From: Marivita sp046592965
Lineage (GTDB): Bacteria; Pseudomonadota; Alphaproteobacteria; Rhodobacterales; Rhodobacteraceae
Assembly (NCBI RefSeq): GCF_046592965.1
Contig: NZ_JBISBV010000007.1
Span: 1-64,000 of the forward strand
Length of the DNA: 64,000 bases
Direction: 5' to 3'
Below are positions 17,969 to 24,575 of the stretch, piece by piece. Positions within the stretch are counted from its first letter, which is position 1. Every line of letters starts with the position of its first letter. The translations under genes and the position numbers were made by a program. A model generated the notes under the pieces. It ran no database searches and was not told the DNA's origin. It saw nothing but the letters and a program-made list of their open reading frames with translations.

Positions 17969-19519
17969 TCAGCGGCCCTTGAAGAAGCCGCCGAGAATGC
18001 CGCGCACGATGCGGCGTCCGGTTGTGCCTTTGAGCTCTTTCATCACCACGCCGGCCATCGCTTCACCGAAACTTTCCTGTTTTTTGGCGCGGCGGTGCGG
18101 TTGTGCAGTCGAGCGTCCGACGCGGCTGGCCGAATAGCGCCGGCCTGCATTGTATTCACGCATCGCGCCGTCAAGATCGGCGGCATTGCGTTCTGCCGCC
18201 TCTGCGGCGGCGGCGGCGTCCTGTGCGCGTTTGGCGAGGATTTCGAAGGCCGATTGGCGGTCGAGCGTCTGCGTGTAGGTGTCTGCGAGATCGCTGGCAG
18301 CAATGATGCCGCCGCGCTCTGCCGGGGTGATTGGGCCCAATTGCGACGAGGGCGGGCGGATCAATGTGCGTTGGACAATGCCGGGGATGCCCTTGCGTTC
18401 GAGCATCGAGGTCACGGCCTCGCCGACGCCAACCTCGCGAATCGCTTCCTCGGTGTCGAATTCGGGGTTTTCGCGGTAGGTCTCCGCCGCCATGCGCAGC
18501 GCCTTGCGGTCGCGCGCGGTGAAGGCGCGCAGCGCGTGTTGTACGCGATTGCCAAGCTGGCCGAGGATGTCTTGCGGGATGTCATCGGGGTTCTGGGTGA
18601 TGAAATAGACCCCGACCCCCTTGGAGCGGATCAGCCGCGCCACCTGTTCGACCTTGTCGACCAGCGCCTTGGGGGCGTCATCGAACAGCAGATGCGCCTC
18701 GTCAAAGAAGAACACCAGCCTGGGTTTGTCGGGATCGCCAACCTCGGGCAGTTCCTCGAACAGCTCGGACAGGAGCCAGAGCAGGAAGGTTGCGTAAAGG
18801 CGCGGTGCGCCCATCAGCGTGTCGGCGGCGAGGATGTTGATCTGCCCGCGGCCCTGAGGATCGGTGCGCATCAGATCGGCGAGATCGAGAGCGGGTTCAC
18901 CGAAGAACTCCGTCGCGCCCTGATTTTCCAGCACCAGCAAGCGGCGCTGGATCGCGCCCACGGAGGCCACCGAGATATTGCCATAGCGCAGCGACACGTC
19001 CTTGCGGTTCTCGCCGAGCCAGACCAGCATGGATTGCAGATCCTTGAGATCAAGGAGCGGCAGACCCTCTTCGTCAGCGACGCGGAAGGCGATGTTGAGG
19101 ATGCCCTCCTGCGCTTCGGAGAGTTCCAGCAGGCGGGCAATCAGCAGCGGGCCCATCTCGGCCACGGTGGTGCGGACCGGGTGGCCCTGCTTGCCGAAAA
19201 GATCCCAGAAGGTGACGGGGAACGCGTCATAGCTGTAGTCGTCAAAGCCGATGGTTCCGGCGCGGGTTGTGAAGGCCTCGTGCAGTTTGAAATCCGCGCT
19301 GCCCGGTTTGGCCAGCCCCGAGAGGTCACCCTTGATGTCGGCCATGAAGACCGGGACGCCTTGTGCCGAAAACCCCTCCGCGAGGATTTGCAGCGTGACC
19401 GTCTTGCCGGTCCCGGTTGCGCCCGCGATCAGGCCGTGGCGGTTGGCGTAGTCCAGCCGCAGCCATTGTTTGACACCGTAGCCTGTACCGCCGCCGCCGA
19501 CAAAGACACCGTCTTCCAT
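17969..19519 (-). CDS. HerA-like ATPase (DUF853, YjgR family)
   Basis: This 516-residue P-loop ATPase has Walker A AGATGTGKTVTLQ near residue 33, Walker B LVFFFDEAHLLF, and the family segment GVYFITQNPDDIP. YjgR/DUF853 proteins are related to HerA/FtsK hexameric motors; their cellular task is not established. The C-terminal third is Ala/Arg-rich and helical, ending in GGFFKGR. I chose the ATG at 19519, with GGGG 5 bases upstream; a GTG two codons earlier (19525) is the alternative. It is a single gene on the minus strand, with repeat copy A beyond its stop. Confidence 0.9.
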   Translation of the reverse strand: MEDGVFVGGGGTGYGVKQWLRLDYANRHGLIAGATGTGKTVTLQILAEGFSAQGVPVFMADIKGDLSGLAKPGSADFKLHEAFTTRAGTIGFDDYSYDAFPVTFWDLFGKQGHPVRTTVAEMGPLLIARLLELSEAQEGILNIAFRVADEEGLPLLDLKDLQSMLVWLGENRKDVSLRYGNISVASVGAIQRRLLVLENQGATEFFGEPALDLADLMRTDPQGRGQINILAADTLMGAPRLYATFLLWLLSELFEELPEVGDPDKPRLVFFFDEAHLLFDDAPKALVDKVEQVARLIRSKGVGVYFITQNPDDIPQDILGQLGNRVQHALRAFTARDRKALRMAAETYRENPEFDTEEAIREVGVGEAVTSMLERKGIPGIVQRTLIRPPSSQLGPITPAERGGIIAASDLADTYTQTLDRQSAFEILAKRAQDAAAAAEAAERNAADLDGAMREYNAGRRYSASRVGRSTAQPHRRAKKQESFGEAMAGVVMKELKGTTGRRIVRGILGGFFKGR

Positions 19520-19592
19520 GCGCACCCCATTCCCTGTTCAGTCTTCAGGCACTCAACATACAAATTTAACCTTTTGCCACCAGTATGTTTCT

Positions 19593-19675
19593 GGCCGGGG
19601 CCGTTCTGTTCCTCTGATGGCCCCGGCGTTCCTCCTTGTTGGACTTGGCCGCGCTGAAAGGCGCGGCCCTTTTTT
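19593..19675 (+). ncRNA. Candidate small RNA with 5' hairpin, CCUCCUU linker and terminator
   Basis: A perfect 8-bp hairpin (CCGGGGCC 19595-19602, GGCCCCGG 19619-19626; 16-base loop with CCTCT) is followed by a single-stranded linker with CCTCCTT (19631-19637) and a perfect 8-bp terminator stem (GGCCGCGC 19647-19654, GCGCGGCC 19661-19668) with CTTTTTT behind. No ORF fits. The architecture (exposed pyrimidine-rich anti-Shine-Dalgarno segment plus U-tailed terminator) is that of a trans-acting sRNA. It resembles, without being assignable to, the CCUCCUCC-motif sRNAs of Rhodobacter. The 5' end is an estimate; a weak TTCAGG-N17-TAACCT promoter lies at 19544-19572. Confidence 0.6.
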
Positions 19676-19716
19676 GGGTGTTGATTTTAGAATGATTTCA
19701 GGTTGGAAATTGGCTG

Positions 19717-19745
19717 TTGACGGGTCCGATTTCATTTCGTAGCGT
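19717..19745 (+). promoter_or_regulatory. Sigma-70-type promoter TTGACG-N17-TAGCGT
   Basis: TTGACG (19717-19722) and TAGCGT (19740-19745) are separated by exactly 17 bases in the gene-free stretch 19520-19998. Transcription would start near 19752 and run into the terminator at 19786-19820, defining a product of about 69 bases. Confidence 0.55.
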
Positions 19746-19751
19746 CACCGC

Positions 19752-19820
19752 AATAATAGTCGGCCGGTCCGACAGGGAGAAAACGGGGAAGATGCGGAAA
19801 CGTGTCTTCCCTTTCTTTTT
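19752..19820 (+). ncRNA. Second candidate small RNA, about 69 bases
   Basis: Between the promoter at 19717-19745 and the end at 19820 there is a small hairpin GTCGG/CCGAC (19759-19773) and a 7-bp terminator stem (GGGAAGA 19786-19792, TCTTCCC 19805-19811) followed by TTTCTTTTT. No reading frame is convincing. It could be an independent sRNA, or a terminated leader of the IalB-like gene that starts 178 bases downstream. A gap between the two T-tracts rather than a continuous leader makes the first more likely. Confidence 0.5.
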
Positions 19821-19998
19821 CAGCAACTTCGCGCAACCTCCTTAGACGTCGATTTAACCTGTGATCTTGATTGGCGCGTCCCGCTCAACGCAAGATCCCG
19901 CGCATCGCGCGATCAACTTTTTGCGTTTTGGCCTGACACTGTCAAAGACCCGTGCTACGCCATTGCGAAACGTGACCCGATGTTTCGGAGAGGACTTT

Positions 19999-20697
19999 AT
20001 GACCAACCCCCTGTTTCTTTTGACCACAGTTGCGAGCCTCACCCTGGCGGGCGTCGTCGCAGCGCAGGACAGCACGGCGACGGACGACACCGCGACGCCG
20101 CAAACCACCGAAGAGAGCGCGACACCGGACGCGCCTGCGGCGGACGCACCTGCTGGCGAGGACGCCGCGACGAGCGCCGATCTGTCGGTGCTCGACACCG
20201 GCGAGGCGGTGTCGGACGGCGCGCCGAACGCGCAGGAGGAAGATACCTATGTCAAAGCCACGCATGGCGATTGGGCGGTGCAATGTCTGCGGGTCGAGGA
20301 AGGCCCGGAGCCCTGCCAGATGTACCAGCTGCTCAAGGACGAGAACGGCGGCAGCGTGGCCGAAGTCAGCATCTTCCGTCTGGTCAATGGCGGCAAGGTT
20401 GCGGCGGGGGGCACGTTTGTGGTGCCATTGGAAACCCTGCTGACCGAGAAGCTGAACGTGCGCGTCGATTCCGGTCAGGCCAAGCGCTATGATTATTCGT
20501 TCTGCACCACTGTCGGCTGCTATTCGCGCGTCGGCTTTACCGCCGAGGACGTGGCTGCGTTCCGCGGTGGCAAAGAGGCGAAAGTGATGTTGGTGCCTGC
20601 GCTTGCGCCCGATCAGCGCGTGACCGTGACGATGTCCTTGTCGGGCTTTACCGCCGCCTATGACGAGATCACGGCGCTGGAGCAGCGCACCCAGTAA
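19999..20697 (+). CDS. Exported invasion-associated locus B (IalB) family protein
   Basis: An ATG at 19999 behind GGAGAGGA gives 232 residues: a signal peptide (about 1-22, ending VVAAQ), a low-complexity Thr/Asp/Ala/Pro spacer (about 23-75), and an IalB domain with THGDWAVQCLR, paired cysteines (EPCQMYQ, FCTTVGCYSR) and a beta-rich end. IalB-like proteins are common periplasmic proteins of alphaproteobacteria; outside Bartonella their role is unknown. It stands alone, with a strong terminator right after the stop. Confidence 0.85.
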   Translation: MTNPLFLLTTVASLTLAGVVAAQDSTATDDTATPQTTEESATPDAPAADAPAGEDAATSADLSVLDTGEAVSDGAPNAQEEDTYVKATHGDWAVQCLRVEEGPEPCQMYQLLKDENGGSVAEVSIFRLVNGGKVAAGGTFVVPLETLLTEKLNVRVDSGQAKRYDYSFCTTVGCYSRVGFTAEDVAAFRGGKEAKVMLVPALAPDQRVTVTMSLSGFTAAYDEITALEQRTQ

Positions 20698-20723
20698 CGC
20701 GGTTGCCGGGCAGAAATCGAAAC

Positions 20724-20751
20724 GGGGTCGGCTATGTCCGGCCCCTTTTTT
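20724..20751 (+). terminator. Rho-independent terminator after the IalB-like gene
   Basis: The stem GGGGTCGG (20724-20731) pairs with CCGGCCCC (20738-20745; one G-U pair) around a 6-base loop and is followed by six T (20746-20751). It overlaps the last codons of the convergent lpxB. Confidence 0.85.
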
Positions 20752-21892
20752 CGGTCAGCCCGTCCAGTACGGCCAATGCGGCGCGTTCGCCGGGGGGTGG
20801 GCCGCCCTGCCCCAGACGCTGCATCGTCAGCGCCATCGCCGCTTTCTGGTCTTGCGGGTGGGCAAGTGCGTCAAGCACCGCCGTGGCGATCGGATCCGGC
20901 AGGCAGTTCGCGCCGATGAATTCCGGCACGGTGCGGGTGTCAGAGACCAGATTGACCAGCGTCACCGTGTCCACGCGCAGCATCCGCCCGATCAAGAGCC
21001 GCGAGATCCAGTTCATGTCATAGGCGATCACCATCGGCGTGCCGTTGGCCGCCAGTTCGAGCGACACCGTGCCCGACGCCGCAAGCGCCACATCCGCCGC
21101 TGCAAATGCGGCGCGTTTGGCGGCCAGTCCGTCTCGGGAGGGCTCGACGATGACCGGTTCTACCGGCCAGCCCTTGATCGCATCGGCCACCATGCCGGCG
21201 ACGTTGGGCGCGACCGGAAGGACAAAGCAGAGGTCGGGGCGTTTGGCGTGCAATCTGGCGACCACCTGAGCGAAGATCGGCATCAGCCGCGACACCTCGC
21301 TGCGCCGCGACCCCGGCAGGATGAGCGCCAGCGGCGCGTCGGTCAGGCTGTGACGGGCGCGAAACTCGGCAACCTCTTGCGCGTTGGCCACCGGATCGGT
21401 GACGACCGGATGGCCGACGAAATCACAGCGCATCCCTGCGGATTCCATATAGGGCGGCTCGAACGGGAAAAGCGCCAGCACCTGATCGATATGCGCCGCC
21501 ATTTTTCTGGCGCGTCCCGGCCGCCATGCCCAGACGGTCGGGGCGACGTAATGCACTGTGCGGATGTCGCCTTGCTCTTTGACCAGACGGGCGACGCGCA
21601 GGCCGAATTCGGGCAGATCGATGGTGACCAGAACGTCGGGATTAGCGGCGATCACCGCGTCGGCGGTCTGGCGGATCCGCGCCTTGAGCGCGCGGTATTG
21701 CGACAGGATTTCGGTGATCCCCATGATCGAGATCTCGTCCATCGGAAACAGGCTGTGCAGCCCCTGCTCGATCATCCGGTCGCCGCCGATTCCCTGAAAC
21801 GTCACATCCGGCGCGTGCTGGCGCAGGCCAGCCATCAAGGCCGCGCCCAGCTTGTCCCCGGACGCCTCTCCGGCAATGACGAACACGCGCAT
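20732..21892 (-). CDS. lpxB: Lipid-A-disaccharide synthase LpxB
   Basis: This 386-residue GT19 glycosyltransferase condenses UDP-2,3-diacylglucosamine with lipid X to form the lipid A disaccharide at the inner membrane. Visible motifs are VFVIAGEASGDKLGAALM at the start, FQGIGGDRMIEQG, VAPTVWAWRPGRARKMA, LPGSRRSEVSRLMP and AASGTVSLELAANGTPMVIAY. It overlaps lpxI by ATGA (21889-21892) and ends the envelope gene cluster. Confidence 0.96.
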   Translation of the reverse strand: MRVFVIAGEASGDKLGAALMAGLRQHAPDVTFQGIGGDRMIEQGLHSLFPMDEISIMGITEILSQYRALKARIRQTADAVIAANPDVLVTIDLPEFGLRVARLVKEQGDIRTVHYVAPTVWAWRPGRARKMAAHIDQVLALFPFEPPYMESAGMRCDFVGHPVVTDPVANAQEVAEFRARHSLTDAPLALILPGSRRSEVSRLMPIFAQVVARLHAKRPDLCFVLPVAPNVAGMVADAIKGWPVEPVIVEPSRDGLAAKRAAFAAADVALAASGTVSLELAANGTPMVIAYDMNWISRLLIGRMLRVDTVTLVNLVSDTRTVPEFIGANCLPDPIATAVLDALAHPQDQKAAMALTMQRLGQGGPPPGERAALAVLDGLTEKRGRT

Positions 21893-22680
21893 CAGACGCC
21901 CGCGTCCCGCACCCAGAGGAACAGGCCCAACGCGTCGCAGCGCGCGACCGTCTTGGCGCGCTCCAGAAGCAGCACGCCACCCGATGCGATCACGATCCCG
22001 TCCAGCCCCGCGGCGGCGACCCGCTCGGGCGTGTCCGGCCCGATGGCGGGCAGATCGGCGCGGCGGTCCTGTTGCGGTTTGGGCGCCTTGTAGAGAATGC
22101 CGCCCTCCCCGTGCGCCAGACGGTCGAGCATCGCATCGGTTCCGGCGGCATCTTCGCGCGCAACCACGCTGGAGCCGCGGATCACGCAGGCCTGTCCGAC
22201 ATCGCGCGCACCCATCTCTGCGACCGTGCGTTGGCCCAGTCGCGCCTCGTCGTCGGTGCCGGACCTTGGGGCTTTCAGCGTGTAGATCCCCGGCTCGGGT
22301 ATGAGATCGGCCACCAGATCATGCACCGGAGCGATCTTTAGTCCGGCTTCCTCGAACAGCGTCATGACGATGCGCAACGCGCTGTCGTCGCCGGACGTGA
22401 GCGCCCGTTGCAGCCGTGGCACCAGAGGCGCGGTCGCGGCGTCGATGAGGGTCGGATCGACCGGCGGGCGGCGAATCGCGCCGCAGAGACAGACCTGCGT
22501 GACACCCCGAGCCTTGAGATCGGCGATGAAGGTGCCAAGCTGTTCCAGCCGGAAGGTGACATCGGCAGGCAGGTATTCGGGTTCGAATCCGCGCAACACG
22601 CAGACCAGCGGAGGGCGCGATTGTGTGCCTGCCACGATGCGCGGCAAGTGCCCCTGCCCGCAGATCAGCGCGAGGGTCAT
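21892..22680 (-). CDS. lpxI: UDP-2,3-diacylglucosamine pyrophosphatase LpxI
   Basis: This 262-residue protein (DUF1009 family) hydrolyses UDP-2,3-diacylglucosamine to lipid X and UMP, replacing LpxH in many alphaproteobacteria (known). The N-terminus LALICGQGHLPRIVA, the CLCGAIRRP segment and the C-terminal RVAAAGLDGIVIASGGVLLLE region are characteristic. It starts 4 bases after lpxA and overlaps lpxB by 4 bases, so the two steps around lipid X are co-translated. No lpxH is present in the window. Confidence 0.93.
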   Translation of the reverse strand: MTLALICGQGHLPRIVAGTQSRPPLVCVLRGFEPEYLPADVTFRLEQLGTFIADLKARGVTQVCLCGAIRRPPVDPTLIDAATAPLVPRLQRALTSGDDSALRIVMTLFEEAGLKIAPVHDLVADLIPEPGIYTLKAPRSGTDDEARLGQRTVAEMGARDVGQACVIRGSSVVAREDAAGTDAMLDRLAHGEGGILYKAPKPQQDRRADLPAIGPDTPERVAAAGLDGIVIASGGVLLLERAKTVARCDALGLFLWVRDAGV

Positions 22681-22684
22681 GACG

Positions 22685-23470
22685 CTAGCCCGGTGTCAGG
22701 AACGACCGGCCGGTGTCGCCCAGAATGAAATCGACGATATGGTGCACGTATTCGCTGTCCGTCTCTTCGCCCAGACGTCTGGCACGATCCTGGAACGCGC
22801 CTTCACCTTGCGCCAGCATCTGGAACGCGGCGCGCAGGGCGGTGATGTCGGAGCGATTCACGCCCTTGCGTTTCAGCCCGACAAGGTTCAACCCGTCAAG
22901 CCGCCCTCGATCGGCCTGCACGAGGCCGTAGGGAATCACGTCATTCGTCACCATCGTGACCGCGCCGATGATCGCGCCGCGACCGATCCGCACCCATTGA
23001 TGCACACCCGATAGGCCACCGATGATCACGTCATCCTCGATCACGCAGTGACCGGCCAGGGCGGCGTTGTTCACCACGATCACCCGGTTGCCGACCTGCA
23101 CGTCATGCGCGATGTGACAGCCAGCCATGAACAGGCCGTCATCGCCCACGCGCGTCAGCCCCCCGCCGCCCTTGGTGCCGGTGTTCATCGTCACATGTTC
23201 ACGGATGCGGTTGCGCGCGCCGATCTCAAGTCGGGTCTTCTCGCCGCTGAACTTGAGGTCTTGCGGGATCTCTCCGATGACCGCGAAGGGGAAAACCTCG
23301 GTGTCCTCGCCGATGGTGGTCTGGCCGGTGACGACGACATGGCTCTTGAGCGTGACGCCGGCGGCCAGTGTGACCTCGGGGCCGACATGGCAAAACGGGC
23401 CGACGGTGCAGCCGTCGCCGATCTGCGCGCCCTCTTCGATCACCGCGCTTGGGTGGATCCGCGCTGTCAC
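22685..23470 (-). CDS. lpxA: UDP-GlcNAc 3-O-acyltransferase LpxA
   Basis: A GTG at 23470, overlapping the fabZ stop as GTGA, gives 261 residues starting VTARIHPSAVIEEGAQIG, which matches the family; the open frame further upstream is only fabZ shadow. The protein is a left-handed beta-helix of hexapeptide repeats (IGDGCTVGPFCHVGPEV and many more) with the catalytic HDVQVGN region and a helical C-terminal domain. It performs the first step of lipid A synthesis with a 3-hydroxyacyl-ACP. Confidence 0.95.
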   Translation of the reverse strand: MTARIHPSAVIEEGAQIGDGCTVGPFCHVGPEVTLAAGVTLKSHVVVTGQTTIGEDTEVFPFAVIGEIPQDLKFSGEKTRLEIGARNRIREHVTMNTGTKGGGGLTRVGDDGLFMAGCHIAHDVQVGNRVIVVNNAALAGHCVIEDDVIIGGLSGVHQWVRIGRGAIIGAVTMVTNDVIPYGLVQADRGRLDGLNLVGLKRKGVNRSDITALRAAFQMLAQGEGAFQDRARRLGEETDSEYVHHIVDFILGDTGRSFLTPG

Positions 23471-23928
23471 GCGGGCAGGTCCATCATGGCGGAAAACTCG
23501 GCCTCGGCGGCCATTTCGCCGCCGACCGTGGCGACGCCGCCGAATTTCCAGACCTTGCCGCCGGGCTTGCCGCGCAACGTGGTCAGGCGCATTTCCAGCG
23601 TGTCGCCGGGGATCACCTTGCGGCGGAACTTGCACTTGTCGATGGCCATGAAATAGACCTTCATCTCGCGGTCGGCCATGTCGAGCGTGGTGCCCACCAT
23701 CACCGCCGCCGTTTGCGCCATCGCCTCAATGATGGTGACGCCCGGCATGATCGGCATACCGGGAAAATGGCCCTGGAAATGCGGTTCGTTCATGGTGACG
23801 TTCTTGATGCCAAGCGCCGAGGACGTGCCGTCGATCTGATCCACACGGTCCACCAGAAGGAACGGATAGCGGTGTGGCAGAATACGCTGGATCAAGTGGA
23901 TGTCGGCGCGAAGAAGCGTGTCGCTCAT
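23467..23928 (-). CDS. fabZ: 3-hydroxyacyl-[ACP] dehydratase FabZ
   Basis: This 153-residue hotdog dehydratase of fatty-acid elongation has the motif HRYPFLLVDRV and the catalytic FQGHFPGMPIMPGVTIIEAMAQ (His and the later Glu). Length and sequence are normal. It sits between the Skp-like gene and lpxA, where it shares the hydroxyacyl-ACP pool with LpxA. In E. coli lpxD lies just upstream; here it does not. Confidence 0.96.
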   Translation of the reverse strand: MSDTLLRADIHLIQRILPHRYPFLLVDRVDQIDGTSSALGIKNVTMNEPHFQGHFPGMPIMPGVTIIEAMAQTAAVMVGTTLDMADREMKVYFMAIDKCKFRRKVIPGDTLEMRLTTLRGKPGGKVWKFGGVATVGGEMAAEAEFSAMMDLPA

Positions 23929-23990
23929 GGGGCGTCCTTTTAGAATTTATGCGCTCGTGAGTAGCAATCCCGCGCAATCGGGGCAAGGGA

Positions 23991-24575
23991 TCAGGGCGCT
24001 TTGGGCAGGATATCGGCGCCTTCGCCAAGGTCTTCGTTCACCCGTGACACCGCCTTGTCGGTGATGTCGACCGCATCGACACTCAGCAGGACCGCCCGCC
24101 GGTCGAGCACCGCGACAGCGCCGCTTTCAACGAGCAGTTCCAACAGCACCGGTTGCGCCGCCGTCAGCAAGGCACGGCGCGCCTCTTCGGTGCGTTGGCC
24201 CAAGGCCCGCGCCTTTTCGTCCTGCTCGCGGCGCAATTGCTGAACCTTTTCGTCGAATGCATTGGCCCGCGCGCGGAATTCAACCGGCGACAGGGTGTCG
24301 CGCAGTTCGGTGAGGTCACGTTCCTCGGCCAGAAGTTCGGCCTCGATGCGGCGGTTCTCGGCGGCGATCTCGGCGCTTTCCTGCTCGATTTCGCGGGCGA
24401 TGCGCAGTCCGAACTTGCTCTCGGCGTAAAGCCTGTCCGGTGCGACTGTCAGGATCACGCTTTGCACTACGCCGACATTCGAGAGGCCGCCGTCCTGTTG
24501 CGCCAGAACCGGCGGTGCAACGCTCAAAAGCGCTCCGAAGAGCGCTTTTGGCAGGTGTCGGAAAAGGGTGCGCAT
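23991..24575 (-). CDS. OmpH/Skp-family periplasmic chaperone
   Basis: This 194-residue exported protein has a signal peptide (about 1-25, ending VLAQ), the family start VVQSVILTVAPDRLYAESKFG, and a long charged coiled coil (about 60-135, rich in Glu/Arg/Leu) as in Skp, then a C-terminal strand region (AVAVLDRRAVLLSVDAVDIT). Skp-like trimers hold unfolded outer-membrane proteins in the periplasm. Its ATG directly abuts the bamA stop, so they are one transcript. Confidence 0.9.
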   Translation of the reverse strand: MRTLFRHLPKALFGALLSVAPPVLAQQDGGLSNVGVVQSVILTVAPDRLYAESKFGLRIAREIEQESAEIAAENRRIEAELLAEERDLTELRDTLSPVEFRARANAFDEKVQQLRREQDEKARALGQRTEEARRALLTAAQPVLLELLVESGAVAVLDRRAVLLSVDAVDITDKAVSRVNEDLGEGADILPKAP

